From contig NC_084722.1 of NCBI RefSeq assembly GCF_033807575.1, positions 986,832 through 1,050,831 on the forward strand: a stretch of DNA of 64,000 nt, read 5' to 3'. The notes under the pieces were generated by a model, which was given only the letters and a program-made list of their open reading frames with translations, ran no database searches and was not told where the DNA came from. Both the position numbers and the translations under genes were made by a program. The DNA comes from Cydia pomonella (lineage: Eukaryota; Arthropoda; Insecta; Lepidoptera; Tortricidae). Within the stretch, counting starts at the first letter, position 1. The number at the start of each line of letters is the position of its first letter. Shown here piece by piece: positions 19,600 to 30,644 of the stretch.

Positions 19600-19770
19600 T
19601 AAAATAACTACCTACCTAATGATACCAGTCCCGGGCTGCCCCCGACGCAAAGGTGTCCAAGAGATTGTGAAGGACAGCCTTTGCATCAGGAAAAACCCGG
19701 AGCGGGAGTCAAGGCCTCTTTCTAGCTGGCGACGACTCAGGTCCCGTAGAAAAGACTTGTAACTAGTAAT
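19600..19770 (-). pseudogene. LINE ORF2 C-terminal relic
   Basis: The minus strand reads FLRDLSRRQLERGLDSRSGF then FLMQRLSFTI, which parallels the GDRRAGSFLAQRIGIAI motif of the relics at 6003 and 63440. The reading frame then diverges. Long AT-rich sequence towards 19480 looks like its 3' UTR. Confidence 0.4.
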
Positions 19771-20149
19771 TTCTCACGTAATATTTTTGTCTTTATTGAT
19801 TTATTTTTATTTTGTTTAGCCCGCATAACTATCTTTAATCTGTCCTACTAATAATACAGTTATCACCCAACAGGGCATCTTTGAGTAGAGGAAGTGTGTC
19901 GGGTATTCCAAGCACGACGCATGGCTTCCGCAGGGGCCCCGGTGAAATGACCTCAGGGACCCTCAACGTACTGGAAGTTGTCACCATTTCGTTAAAGGAC
20001 AAATTTTGTCTATAAGTAAATTTTTAATCATCATCTAATCTAGGAAATGTCGGTTTATGTGGGAGGTTTAATAGTTTATTAGATGGTTTGATCAAATTTT
20101 TCTCTTTTATAATTTTCTACAGTCTCTCAGCTATTAATACAATATAATA

Positions 20150-20480
20150 TATAGTCCTCCTCATCGTTTTCGATGACGGCGACCCTAAATAAACATTATG
20201 GTCGTTGTCTAGCATGAGCCCTAATGTGGCTGGCCAGGCCGAACTTGCTCTTAAATACTCTATTGCACGCATGACAATAAAGTTGGCCAGCTGCGTTGAA
20301 CGTGTACACGTAGGAGCGCTTCGGTCTCTCTTTCTGTAACATGGCGCTTTATGTCTAGGCTAGTGAGGCGGTTATCTTCATGTTTTTACACCGTTATGGA
20401 TGGTAGAACGCCAAGAGCAAGCTCCTCCCAAGGCTCAAAACTCAGGATCATTCAGGGTCGATGGCGCAAAGTGCTCAGAT
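20150..20480 (-). pseudogene. LINE C-terminal relic with intact C2H2 finger, copy 1
   Basis: The minus-strand frame ending at the TAA at 20196-20198 reads SYVYTFNAAGQLYCHACNRV then FKSKFGLASHIRAHARQRP. This is a C-x2-C…H-x3-H zinc finger. The same segment at 44948-45160 shows it is a repeat, not a host gene. A terminal zinc finger of this sort is found at the C-terminus of some animal non-LTR polyproteins. Confidence 0.55.
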
Positions 20481-20734
20481 GCCGTTTGAGCACGTTCTTG
20501 TAGCGCAGGTGCTGAGCACCGTGCTTCCCCTTACCCACCGCCAACTCAGAGTAGAGAACAGCTCAGCCATTAACACGTCTGTTAAGACTTCAAGATGTCC
20601 CGATAAAGTGTATAACAATTTTAATTTAATAAATATTGTCATTTTTAGAGTAAAATAAAAATATAAATAAAATTATCTTAAGAGTTGTTGTAGTTTGTAT
20701 TTTCTGTCCAACTTGTCTACCAAACCAACATTGT

Positions 20735-21725
20735 CAATTGGGTACTTTTCACATGTTGAATATTATAACAAAATTTAGTTAAATGGATAGAAAATGAGCC
20801 ATCCATTATAAAAAAGTGGAATTTAAAAAATTATATTGAGGTTATAAAAAAATACAAGGATCCGAAATCACAAAATAAAAAATAAAATTTGTCTTTCAAA
20901 AATAGAAAAGAAAATGGTACCATTCGATTCCTTATATTATATTTTATTGAAAAATTAATTTTATGACAACTATATACACAATTACACATAAACGCAATAT
21001 TTCAGGGTCAAAATGGCAATTTCCTTGATCTTCCATACATTTAGGAAAGACTTATATGATGTGACGTCACATCACCTTATCATTTTGTTAGAGGCGTTTC
21101 AATCGTCGAGTGCGAACGTCAGACTTTAACTTTCATTTCTGATCTTTGTGTTGCTTAAATGCCATGAGTCTTATACACCGTGTTTTTTTTGATTTGCGTT
21201 AATTTCGAGGGTGCATTCCTGAGCTTAAATTAAGTAACTTTCTCAAAGACACCGATATTCTAATTACCTCCATTTCGGAGATAATCAATCATTAATTTTT
21301 ATCTTATAAGGCCCTTACGAGCGTGTACACTTGCCTTAGGGCCTGTTTACTTATTGATTAGTGTTTAGTGCGAGTTCATACATTTACTACTAAACGTAAG
21401 TACTATCTCGGACGATCGACGTTCGAAATGACATTGATATGTCACAGTTTTCAATTGTTTGGTTGAGTTAAATCTAATGCCCGTGTTACAACAACGCTAT
21501 ATGCAACATTTAGTTACTTTTTATAAAAATAAAAATGGTAAAAAAATAACAAAAAAAAATTTTTTTTTTTTGCAAATTAACTATGCCATTTAGTTTCCTT
21601 AAACGTACTTACCAATACCCCGAAGTTAACGGAATTCAATAAAAACACGGTGTATAGACATTTGATGCTCAGGAAAATCAAGATCGTTTGACATTATTTA
21701 CAAAAAACAGTCAAGTAGCCAATTA
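20735..21725. mobile_element. TIR repeat, family V, copy 1, split by a TA element
   Basis: Ends aattgggtactttt and tcaagtagccaatt are imperfect inverted repeats. The body (gttgaatattataacaaaat, ggtcaaaatggcaatttcct, tgatgtgacgtcacatcacc) matches copy 2 at 40791-41282. The sequence is broken at catgagtctta|ta by a 477-bp element. Confidence 0.7.
21176..21652. mobile_element. 477-bp TA-flanked element with caccgtgtttttt ends
   Basis: Begins CACCGTGTTTTTT and ends AAAAACACGGTG, with TA on both sides (21174-21175 and 21653-21654). The uninterrupted copy 2 of family V shows the target. No ORF. A truncated relative is at 61283-61545 in the opposite orientation. Probably a mariner-like MITE. Confidence 0.75.
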
Positions 21726-21807
21726 CTTACCTATACAATACTGACCTCAATGGATATAAACCAAATAATACCTATAATTCGGTAATTTGACCAAAATAGA
21801 TTTTTAT

Positions 21808-21971
21808 AAGTAAGCAGTCTCCGTAGCCTATGTACGCCTGCAACTCCAGAGGAGTTACATGGGCGTTGCCGACTCTAACACTCCGCACCCTCGTTGAGCT
21901 CTGGCAACCTTACTCACTGGCAGGAACACAACACTATGAGTAAGTTCTAGTGTTATTTAGCTGCGGTTTGG
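21808..21971 (-). mobile_element. Poly(A)-tailed retroposon, family D, copy 3 (fragment)
   Basis: Covers caaaccgcagctaaataaca through ccagagctcaacgaggg to gagactgcttact on the minus strand. The poly(A) end is missing here. Confidence 0.55.
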
Positions 21972-22487
21972 TATAATATTATGTAAATATATATGGAATT
22001 ATGACATTATTTTAACGAGGGTATTTTATAATGTTTTAAGATCTATAATACAGTATATATCATACATTTATTCTGATTATAACTTAGTTAACTATTAATA
22101 AAACTGTCAGTATGCCAATTATGACATCAATCCGTGCCTTATTGATACAAATCGATTACAAACATTCATCAATCTTAAAATTCTTAAATTCAATCTACGC
22201 GGTAAGATCAAAGTTTTCATACAAATAAACAAGTATTATGTACTACCATACTATGTAATACTAACATCAACACTGTTAGAGGAGCCATAAACCTAAAGCC
22301 CGTAAATTAGGAGGAAGCACAAAACATGAGCTCCGCGCGAATCTTGCGAAGGAAGATTTTGCCTTCGCAAGGTTTTTTACCGTTCGTCTCAATGATTCTG
22401 ATAACATACTCTAGTTTAGACTTTTTCTGATCATATACTTCGATATCGCTAGTTATTTTACTTTATATATAATTATACGGCTATGGT

Positions 22488-22714
22488 ACAGTCAGCATCA
22501 ATAGTAACGGATGAAATAACGAGCCAAAAGTATCTGATATTCCGGATAACTTTTCCAAATATAGATAAATCTCTAAAAATCATTTTCAAAAGTACTTATA
22601 TCTTTTACAGACTAAACTGTTCTACATATAGAACCGTCACTTTTTTTAAGCTGTTACAGTATGGTAGACACTTTTGAAACCTTGTTTGATCCGCTACTTT
22701 TGATGCTGACTGCA
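22488..22714 (+). mobile_element. TA MITE (cagtcagcatcaa family), copy 2
   Basis: Starts tacagtcagcatcaatagta and ends tacttttgatgctgactg. It is highly similar to the copy at 1947-2168. The left flank is TA; the right flank is CA, so one duplicated base has changed. Confidence 0.75.
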
Positions 22715-22725
22715 GGGTAACGTCG

Positions 22726-22866
22726 TACAGTCGCCATCACATACATCGGAGCGGCCAAGGTGCTCACAATTATCTGAACACGCCTCTATTGTCAAGGCGT
22801 TAGAGTGTGTGTTCAAATATTTTTGAGCATCTCGTCTGCTCTAATTATACTTGATGGCGACTGTAC
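22726..22866. mobile_element. TA MITE (cagtcgccatca family), copy 1
   Basis: Ends tacagtcgccatcacataca and tacttgatggcgactgta are inverted repeats, with gagcggccaaggtgctcac inside. A truncated relative is at 34850-34975 (ttgaccgctccgatatatct, gatggcgactgta). Confidence 0.65.
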
Positions 22867-23039
22867 TGCAACAAATAAATGAAAATTTCGTGATGTTGTC
22901 GTTATTTCTTTATATCGAGCAACTTTAACTTTTTAAGCATTTTTTTTTGAGTTCTTTCTTTGCAATTATCGATATTCCGTATAATTTTTCAAGGCCTTTA
23001 ATAATAGTCTAATAATTTTAGTTGTCTTTTTCTCCGCTG

Positions 23040-23165
23040 TCCGTCGTGATAGCTTGACAGTTGAAATTTTCACAGATTATGTATTTCTGTCGCCGCTATA
23101 ACAACAAATACTAAAGAGTACGGAACCCTCGGTGGGTGAGTCCAACTCGCACCTGCCGGTTTTTT
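23040..23165 (-). repeat. Common 'ggttccgta' dispersed repeat, copy 3
   Basis: Contains agtacggaaccctcggtggg, tatttctgtcgccgctataa and gacagttgaaattttcacag, followed by ccggtttttttg. Confidence 0.55.
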
Positions 23166-23628
23166 TGTTGACCACTCTGTCAAACTTGTATTCCTGTATT
23201 TCATTAAATGAATAATAAAAGACGAGTAGTATTGCATGTCTGTTTAACTGTAGATTACATTGACCATAAGAATAATTAAAAACTGCATTTAATCTCATAC
23301 AAAAAGCTACACTCCGTCACATTTTTGGGGCCAAAAATCAAGACAATGAAAATCATTTTGACCCAACTACAATATTGCATTAGCTAGCCTCTTCTTAATT
23401 GTACCAACCAAGACACAAAGTTCATTTCATACGGTTAACATCCTTGACCTGTGGGTTGAAATAAACGATCAAGATAATTATATTTTTTTGCTATATTCAT
23501 TACATTATGATTGAAAAACTAGATGTTGTTTTAAATCTATACCTTAGAGTAGTTTTTCTGGCCCGCCATTAAGAAAGTTTGCCCACCACAGGTTTATTAC
23601 GACATAGGTACAGGGAAATCGCGCTAAG

Positions 23629-23680
23629 TGTACAGTCAGCGTCAAATACTTCGTACGAAGTATTTGACGCTGACTGTACA
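23629..23680. repeat. 52-bp perfect palindrome
   Basis: The left half tgtacagtcagcgtcaaata + cttcgt is exactly mirrored by acgaag + tatttgacgctgactgtaca. The ends resemble the cagtcagcatcaa MITEs and include TA, so it may be a minimal MITE made only of two TIRs. Confidence 0.85.
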
Positions 23681-24048
23681 GCAGAATAGGGAACTCTATC
23701 TAGGCAGCAAAATAAAATCAGCTCATTATGTTAATTTTGTAAAAAGTAATATAAATGGAAGCTAAGCAAAAATGTCAACTATCTTTAATTCCAAAAACCA
23801 ATACTACTTTCTTCCAAAAAACAACGCAACTTCTTGTTACAATCTAAAGAGGAAAGAGGACAGCCGTTTCTTCATACAAACGTAGTCCCCATTTTCCTCT
23901 CTGGATATTGGCATTATGGAAAATATTTTTACATAATTTGATGTATATTAACCATAACTATGCCACTACGTTTTACTTTTTTTGATTTATTGAATATTGT
24001 AAGAATCAGGAGCGAATAACCGATTTAATTTTTTTTTTAAATCCTCAG

Positions 24049-24237
24049 CACGCCTAGTGTAAATTTATTCGATAGCGAAACGTCACGTACGCGTTTGCGT
24101 TAAGTGTCATTTCGTATGATATTTTTCAGTTTCCAAAACGTCCCGCATGGCGCGCTATTCTAAATCCCATACAGAATGAGACTTAACGCATACGCGTACG
24201 TCACGTTTCACTATCGAATAAATTTACACTAGGGGTA
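24049..24237. mobile_element. 190-bp foldback MITE, family C, copy 3
   Basis: Left end has changed to cacgcctagtgtaaat; right end is tttacactaggggta. Otherwise as copy 1. Confidence 0.75.
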
Positions 24238-24638
24238 CAGAGCACTTATAATAATTTAAAATTAGAAAAAACTCAAACGTAGGAGCATGTATGAAAAAGC
24301 GATTTCGAGATTTTCGTCTTAAAAGGATTCCAGCTTTAATTACTACCTAGAATATGAAAACTGACACTTTACGAATTAAAGTGGCACTAAAAGCAGTGAG
24401 AATCAGTAACAATGGCGAATGGCAATTAAGCCGATCGGTCAGAGAAAAAAAGCGCGGGGTAATGTGTTTCATTAATCATTCTAGATCATCTTTCTGCAAA
24501 TATTTACAAAGAAGTTTCGGGTTCCGTCATTGATTTATAGGAGTTTTCATCAAAAATAATGACGTATACGGCTTTTTCTTTTTATTATAATAATTTAATT
24601 TAATTTAATTTTATACATAGATATCTGATATTTAAAGC

Positions 24639-25045
24639 GCTGGTGGCCTAGCGGTAAGAGCGTGCGACTTGCAATCCGGAGGTCGCGGGTTCAAATTCAA
24701 ACCCCGGCTCGTACCAATGAGTTTTTCGGGAGTTATGTACGAAATGTCATTTGATATTCACCAGTCGCATTTCGGTGAAGGTAAACATCGTGAGGAAACC
24801 GGACTAATCCTAATAAGTCCTAGTTTACTCTCTGGGTTGGAAGGTCAGATGGCAGTCGCTTTCGTAAAAACTAGTGCTTACGCCAATTCTAGGGATGATT
24901 TATTTACAATAACAATATACATAATGGATATATACAGATGATTACTATAACTATAACTATATTCTAGGGATTAGTTGTCAAACGGACCCCAGGCTCCCAT
25001 GAGCCGTGGCAAAGTGCCGGGAAAACGCGAGGAAGAAGAATATTT
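24639..25045 (+). mobile_element. tRNA-derived SINE, family A, copy 2, with small insertion
   Basis: The head is gcgctggtggcctagcggta…ggtcgcgggttcaaa. It has a short duplication (ttcaaattcaaacccc) just after box B. The body contains tcggtgaaggtaaacatcgt and ends gccgggaaaacgcgaggaag + aagaa. It is broken by a 66-bp insertion at 24896-24961. The head differs from a real tRNA gene in spacing and cannot form a proper cloverleaf. Confidence 0.75.
24896..24961 (+). mobile_element. 66-bp insertion with 9-bp target duplication
   Basis: ttctaggga occurs at 24887-24895 and 24962-24970 on either side of a segment ending in actataactataactata. This looks like a heavily 5'-truncated retroposon with an ATAACT-type tail. 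The family A copy at 109-468 is the empty site. Confidence 0.65.
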
Positions 25046-25254
25046 GTATATTTAGGTATAAAATTTCTGCTTATGTTTAAGTACCTACCGTAAAACCACC
25101 CAACTATAGTCCAATGCTGCAACTATGGTCCACAAGTTCAAAAGGAAATTAAGTATCTATACCAATGTTCCTTTTGGTTTACTCCTAGTTTTACCTTCCA
25201 TTTATAAACATACTTTGCCTTAGAACTACAAAAATATAGTAAAATATACACCTG

Positions 25255-25443
25255 TACCCCTAGTGTAAATATTTTCGACAGCGAAACGTGACGTACGCGT
25301 TTGCGTTAAGTGTCATTTTGTATGAGATTTTTGACTTTCCAAAACGTCCCGGTTGGCGCGCTGTTCAAAATCCCATACAAAATGAGACTTAACGCAAACG
25401 CGTACGTCACGTTTCGCTATCGACTAAAATTACACTAGGGGTA
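25255..25443. mobile_element. 190-bp foldback MITE, family C, copy 4
   Basis: Starts TACCCCTAGTGTAAAT and ends TACACTAGGGGTA. Arms and loop are well preserved. Confidence 0.8.
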
Positions 25444-25860
25444 CTGAACGAGAAAAATTGAGTTTATTTGTGGACCATAGTTGGGAGCTTTGGACTATAG
25501 TTGGGTGGTTTTATGGTAAATCCAATCCAAGTCGTATTTGTATGTTACTGGTTTTTCTTACAAAATGGGGCTTGGAATAGGTTTAAAACGGAAATTTAAG
25601 CACGCACGATTGTTGAAGCCCTTACTTCTTCTTTGATCTCGAGATGTAAGACGGCCGTTACTTATTTACCCGATTTTTTTTCTGCTGAAGTTTTTATATG
25701 AAGGTGCCTTGGTGAGCGCACTTCGTTGGACGTTGGACATACAAAGACATCCGAAGCCACATTCATTCGGTTCCGAGCTACCTCAAGAATCTACGGATCT
25801 ACGCACGTTAAGGCCAGTGACTATCTTTTACTTATTTACGACTCTCGTACTGACGGATAT

Positions 25861-26215
25861 TAGTTTTTTTTATTTTTTTTATACTACGTCGGTGGCAAAC
25901 AAGCATACGGCCCGCCTGATGCTAAGCAGTCCCCGTAGCCTATGTACGCCTGCAACTCCAGAGAAGTTACATGCGCGTTGTCGACCCTAAACCCGCCCCC
26001 CCTCGTTGAGCTCTGGCAACCTTACTCACCGGCAGGAACACAACACTATGAGTAGGGTCTAGTGGTATTTGGCTGCGGTTTTCTGTAAGGTGGAGGTACT
26101 TCCCCAGTTGTGCTCTGATCTGGAATGACATCCGTTGTGCTGTGCCCTACCACACAAAGCGAGATGATATTCACAATGCCCATACGTCTCTTTTGGACGT
26201 AGTTGTTTTGGTAGT
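25861..26215 (-). mobile_element. Poly(A)-tailed retroposon, family D, copy 4 (long)
   Basis: The poly(A) appears as a T run at 25863-25880. The body goes through gcgttgtcgaccctaaac, aggaacacaacactatgag and ctctgatctggaatgac to acgtctcttttggacgtag, the most 5' sequence seen for this family. Confidence 0.65.
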
Positions 26216-26286
26216 ATTGTACATATTTTTACTTTTATATTGTTTTACTATAAGAACCTAGTTTTCATTTACCGCTCTAGTTAGTC

Positions 26287-26413
26287 GGCAACAAGGTACA
26301 ATCAAAAGATTTAATTTGTGACCCATTTCGAATCTTGTCACAATGACAAAGAGACATACTGTCACTTTGACAAGGTACGAAATGGTTCACAAATGAAATC
26401 ATTTGACTATACC
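26287..26413. mobile_element. Foldback MITE, about 127 bp
   Basis: Arms gtacaatcaaaagatttaat… and …gaaatcatttgactatacc, with ttgtgacccatttcg / cgaaatggttcacaa inside, make an imperfect hairpin. Confidence 0.55.
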
Positions 26414-26633
26414 TATTTCACTTCAGTACTACGTCTAAATGAATATATTGGAAGCGTGCACGATGGCTGCCCCGCTTAGCGTCCGTAACTACTGGGGAGC
26501 AGTCAAATAATGAGCTCAACAAAATAAAGATTATTCCTTAAAAATGTTTACTATAATACAGTTACCAATGTGAGGAATCTTTTCGTTTTTAATGTTAAAC
26601 ACACTTGACTTTTGCTCTACTGAATATAATCAG

Positions 26634-26822
26634 TACCCCTAGTGTAAATATTTTCGACAGCGAAACGTGACGTACGCGTTTGCGTTAAGTGTCATTTTGT
26701 ATGAGATTTTTGACTTTCCAAAACGTCCCGCTTGGCGCGCTGTTCAAAAACCCATACAAAATGAGACTAAACGCAAACGCGTACGTCACGTTTCGAAATC
26801 GAATTTATTTACACTAGGGGTA
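26634..26822. mobile_element. 190-bp foldback MITE, family C, copy 5
   Basis: Starts TACCCCTAGTGTAAAT and ends TTTACACTAGGGGTA. Its left half is nearly identical to copy 4. Confidence 0.8.
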
Positions 26823-27274
26823 CTGAATTATCTGTGTATTTTATATTATTCAGTTAATCTTCTTCTTCGTTGTTTCGATACAAATTCAATGAAAAATATA
26901 TGTTTCATTATGTTTTGATGGCCCATTTCGTGATCCTCTTCCAGGGGATACGTACCTATGTCACTTTCCTTTCGTACTAGCAATCGCTGGCAGAACTCTA
27001 AAATATACACGAGACACAAATTATTAAAGTGACTTGATGATCATGCAAAATCAAGTCATTGTACGAAGATAACATCTGATAAGCAAGCTTTTTAGCAACT
27101 CAACTGAGTCTGCATTACCTACTTCACTTATTGCTACTTATTAAATAATCTACATTCGTTTTTCATTTGAAATCTGGAAGAATAGATGGAATATTTGCCT
27201 AAATAAAAATAGTGTAAGAATGTCAGAAAACATGAGCACTGTACTTTCAAAGTACGTATTTTTCTACTTCAACT

Positions 27275-27660
27275 AAACTTTTGGTTTTAAATGGATTTGT
27301 TTTACAATTTCCATTCTGATAATTAACTCCCCATTCCATAAATAACAATATTTTTGCCGAAATTATTAATTGAAAGTCTCAATAAATACTACTGAAGTTT
27401 ATACTTAGCCGTGTATTTCAAAATGCACATGTGTTTTCCTTTCTTCGTACCTATTCTGATATGATATGATATCATATTTATTGGTAAATATTTACATTTA
27501 CATGTCATTTTATATACAATTATGTTGTCATGGATTTTACATTGCATCCTAAATGATAATTAACTAGGGTGAAAGACACCATTTCAAAGTCGGACTATTG
27601 GCCAAACTACCTCGACGGAAATGAGTTATACCTTTCATCATTTGGTTAACAATCTAGTAT
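27275..27660 (+). repeat. Dispersed repeat related to 56558-56880
   Basis: Blocks ggttttaaatggattt, gtacctattctga, gggtgaaagacaccatttca and catttggttaacaa recur in the same order at 56.56-56.88 kb. The copy here has extra sequence at about 27440-27560 (a LINE tail with gatatgatatgatatc). No coding function is evident. Confidence 0.45.
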
Positions 27661-27687
27661 TCTTCTTCCTCTTTTCGTGTCGAGGTT

Positions 27688-27842
27688 CCTTTTTAGGGTT
27701 CCGTAGCCAAATGGCAAAAAACGGAACCCTTATAGATTCGTCATGTCCGTCTGTCTGTCCGATTATGTCACAGCCACTTTTTTCCGAAACTATAAGAGCT
27801 ATACTGTTCAAACTTGGTAAGTAGATGTATTCTATGAACCGC
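27688..27842 (+). repeat. Common 'ggttccgta' dispersed repeat, copy 4
   Basis: Contains tttagggttccgtagccaaa, aacggaacccttatag and tccgtctgtctgtccg. The conserved block ends near tatgaaccgca. Confidence 0.6.
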
Positions 27843-27846
27843 ATTA

Positions 27847-27980
27847 TTTTTTTATACGATGGAAGCCCAATAGGCAGCGGTGTTGACAGCCCTGGCTGTC
27901 GCGTCCCTCAGATCCAGCTCCGAGCAGTGATGCGGGCATGTGGGGCACGCCAGTAGATGTGCCATGGTTTGCGGTCTAGT
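27847..27980 (-). pseudogene. LINE RT C-terminal relic
   Basis: The minus strand reads PQTMAHLLACPTCPHHCSEL then DLRDATARAVNTAAYWASI. The QTM-x-HLL-x-CP-x-CP pattern followed by DL is the zinc-binding C-terminus of several insect LINE proteins. It ends in a short A-run at 27847-27853. Confidence 0.6.
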
Positions 27981-28265
27981 ATTGACCTATGCTCTCGGGC
28001 TACAGGTAATTTTCATTTAAAATGTTCCCTTTTCTATTCAGTCTAATCCAAGTACTACGTACTAGCGTACAGTGACTGTGACTGCCCACACTTTCTCGTC
28101 CTGCAAAAGAAAGTGATTACTAAATTCGGTTTGTTTACGACACCGCCCGGGGCTAGGCCTTCTACAGTTTATGCCTCATTGTCTTTGACCATTTCTATCT
28201 ACTACAGTTTCTAAACACTTTCTACGTTTTTGGGAGCTTTCAGATAAGTAACTCTGATTTAGCAG

Positions 28266-28470
28266 CATGTCCAAGTAAAGTATTGGATAGCTAATTAACA
28301 AATATTATAAATTAACTGCCAGATTAATACTTCCTTAGCAGCAAAACTTAAGATTATTTGAAGTATGTGAAACGCCAACGATGACTTTATTCAACAGATA
28401 AGTGGCAAGTAGGTTATTCCCTGAATATCTACTAATAACTTTGCTTGGACATTGTGAAACAGGCTCTGAG
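28266..28470 (-). mobile_element. MITE (ggacattgtgaaacagg ends), copy 1
   Basis: Right end ttggacattgtgaaacaggc and left tgtccaagtaaag are inverted. The interior has cgccaacgatgactttattc. A fuller copy is at 47893-48085. Confidence 0.5.
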
Positions 28471-28544
28471 TATGTTTGGCACTCAGTTAAGTGTGACTGC
28501 GGGGCAAGTGTGGCTGGCCTCACATTGGGGCTTGTTTATACACA

Positions 28545-28620
28545 CACAAATGTGTACTGTGTTTTTCGTCTTTTTATTTCTATGTACAATAAAGTATATA
28601 CATACATACATACATACAAA
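28545..28620 (+). repeat. Retroposon 3' tail with CATA microsatellite
   Basis: Ends atgtacaataaagtatata followed by about six cata units (28592-28617). Same tail as at 13290-13370. Confidence 0.45.
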
Positions 28621-28914
28621 TGTGAAAGCCTTCCACAATCATAGAAAAGGCTGGCTGCGGAGCCTTTTTTTATTGAAAAAGGGTAAGCATTTGATCACAA
28701 TCTCACACTTACTTATTAGATACATTGTATTGAATTAAACATTTGCACAAAACGTTTTTAACTTTTTGTAGCTTCAAATATAAGCAACAAAAAGTGAACA
28801 TTGAATTATAATTGTAGTTTTCGAATTTATAATGTTTGTAAAAAAAATCTCATAACGTACCACCTACTTCTTAAATTGTGACGCATTTTAGTAGCATCGT
28901 GTAACTATAAAATG

Positions 28915-29116
28915 TTGATAATAAATAAATAAATTTACTGTACTTAGACAACGATATATATATAATATATAAATACTTAATTACATAGAAAACACCCAGG
29001 ACTCGGGAACAAATATCCATGCTCATAATACGAATAAATGCCCTTACCAAGATTTGAACCCGGGACCATCAGCTACGTAGGCAAGGTCACTACCCACTAG
29101 GCCAAGCCGGTCGTCA
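28915..29116 (-). mobile_element. tRNA-derived SINE, family B, shortened
   Basis: Head ends at cttggcctagtgggtagtga (minus strand). About 60 bp of the tail half is missing between gtctaagtac and the terminal taaattta. Confidence 0.7.
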
Positions 29117-29804
29117 ACAATATAATAAATTGTTATGATTACGTTCTTGTTAGTTTTTCGTAATTAATTTTTTGTTGGTCCATAATACATACACCTATTT
29201 TATTATTTACACAAAAAGATTACCGATTTTGAAATCATGCACTACAAATTTTATCGATAATCTATCAATACAATCGGTGACAGATAAACTCCAGTTACGC
29301 GCATGCGCCAACAGGATGCGCGCGACGCGCCACGAATCATTAAACATACAGATTAGCACGCTATTGTTTTGTTAATGGTTTGGATTACCTACGACCTACC
29401 TGCCTCTGAGAGAAGCACGATATTACTATGCTACTTACTGACGCATTGTAAGCGCAGAGGGCCAACGCTAAAATCGAACATCGAAATTTCGTTACGACTA
29501 CCTGCCACTCTATCACTCGTACGGTTAGCAAAATTTCGATTTCCGATGTTTGCGCCTTTTTCGGATTTCCGATCAGAGGGCCTGATACGTTTTTCTTAAT
29601 CGCTGCTTAAAATAGTACGTATTTCACTATATTATTAAAAAAAAAGTTAGGTGACCTTTTCTCGCCACTTCGTTAACGTTAAAATCGACTTCACCTCTCT
29701 AGATAACATTTCCTCGCTCGGGAGTATGCCAATGCAGTGGACAATAGACTTACCTGAAAAGAGGAAAAAAACATTATTTTATCAAGCATAGCATAAGTAA
29801 ATAT

Positions 29805-30097
29805 TGTATTTTGGGACAATTTTACACAATAAGCTCAACATTTAAAGCTTGTGTTGAGGGTACTGGACGACGTTATACATAATAAGTTAATAATTAAATA
29901 GGTTCGTACAAACATCCATATTACATATGTGTGATGAGCACACAAATAAATACCCTTATGGCGCTCCCACATTGGCTGTTATAACATGATAGTATTGATA
30001 GTGTTTAATTTACGTTGTCCCTGTCACACAATGTTTTATAACATTTTAAAGCAGTCAACGTGGGAGCACTATTACCAGGATTTGAACCTAGGACTTA
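29805..30097 (-). mobile_element. tRNA-derived SINE, family B variant, split by a TTA MITE
   Basis: Tail half 29805-29955 and the head part 30075-30097 (ccaggatttgaacc) are separated by a 113-bp element. The 5' head beyond box B is lost. Confidence 0.6.
29959..30071. mobile_element. 113-bp TTA-flanked MITE inside a SINE
   Basis: Ends tggcgctcccacattggct and agtcaacgtgggagcacta are inverted. TTA at 29956-29958 and 30072-30074 is the duplicated target, as the intact SINE reads cccttaccagg here. PIF/Harbinger-like by target. Confidence 0.7.
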
Positions 30098-30502
30098 TTT
30101 TTTATATTTCTTTACCTTAAAAAAATGTTACAAAGAAATCTTTTTTGAAAAAAAAGGACTTCACTTTTATTACTCACTCAAACATTGAATGAAAAAAAAG
30201 ATATAAGTACAATTCGATTAATATGAGAATGGTTTTCACCTTTTTTGACAATGCCAGCATTGACAGCCAGCATTAATTCTTTCGTTCTCATTACCTATTA
30301 ATATATTCCATGTCATGTCTACAGTTAAATAATCTATGCCATCGTGCCGTGACTGTGACATAATGCCACCCATACATACGATTACGGCTAGGGCCATACA
30401 AGAATCGTCACTGTATTTGTATTGTTTTATTGTCAGTCATATGCGTAAGCTTGAGGATTTGGAGACTGTTCCTAATTTGTTTTTATCATCTCTATCATCA
30501 CT

Positions 30503-30605
30503 GACGTCCCCAATCCGCATTGGGCTAGCGTGGGGATTATAGCCCGAGCCCTCTCGCGCATGAGAGGAGGCCTGTGCCTAGCAGTGGGACGTGTATAGGC
30601 TGAAT
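30503..30605 (+). repeat. LINE 3' UTR end
   Basis: The sequence gacgtccccaatccgcattg, gggattatagcccgagccct and cctgtgcctagcagtgggac is a well-known 3' end of lepidopteran LINEs. Related sequence with the part just upstream is at 35625-35745. Confidence 0.6.
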
Positions 30606-30644
30606 TATTATTATTTATTATCAAGTATTATTAGTCCTGAGCAT

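Noticed and set aside
24639..24715. Possible tRNA gene
   Set aside because: Box A and box B are present but the sequence continues into a SINE body with a second, reverse copy at the window start. No cloverleaf with proper arms.
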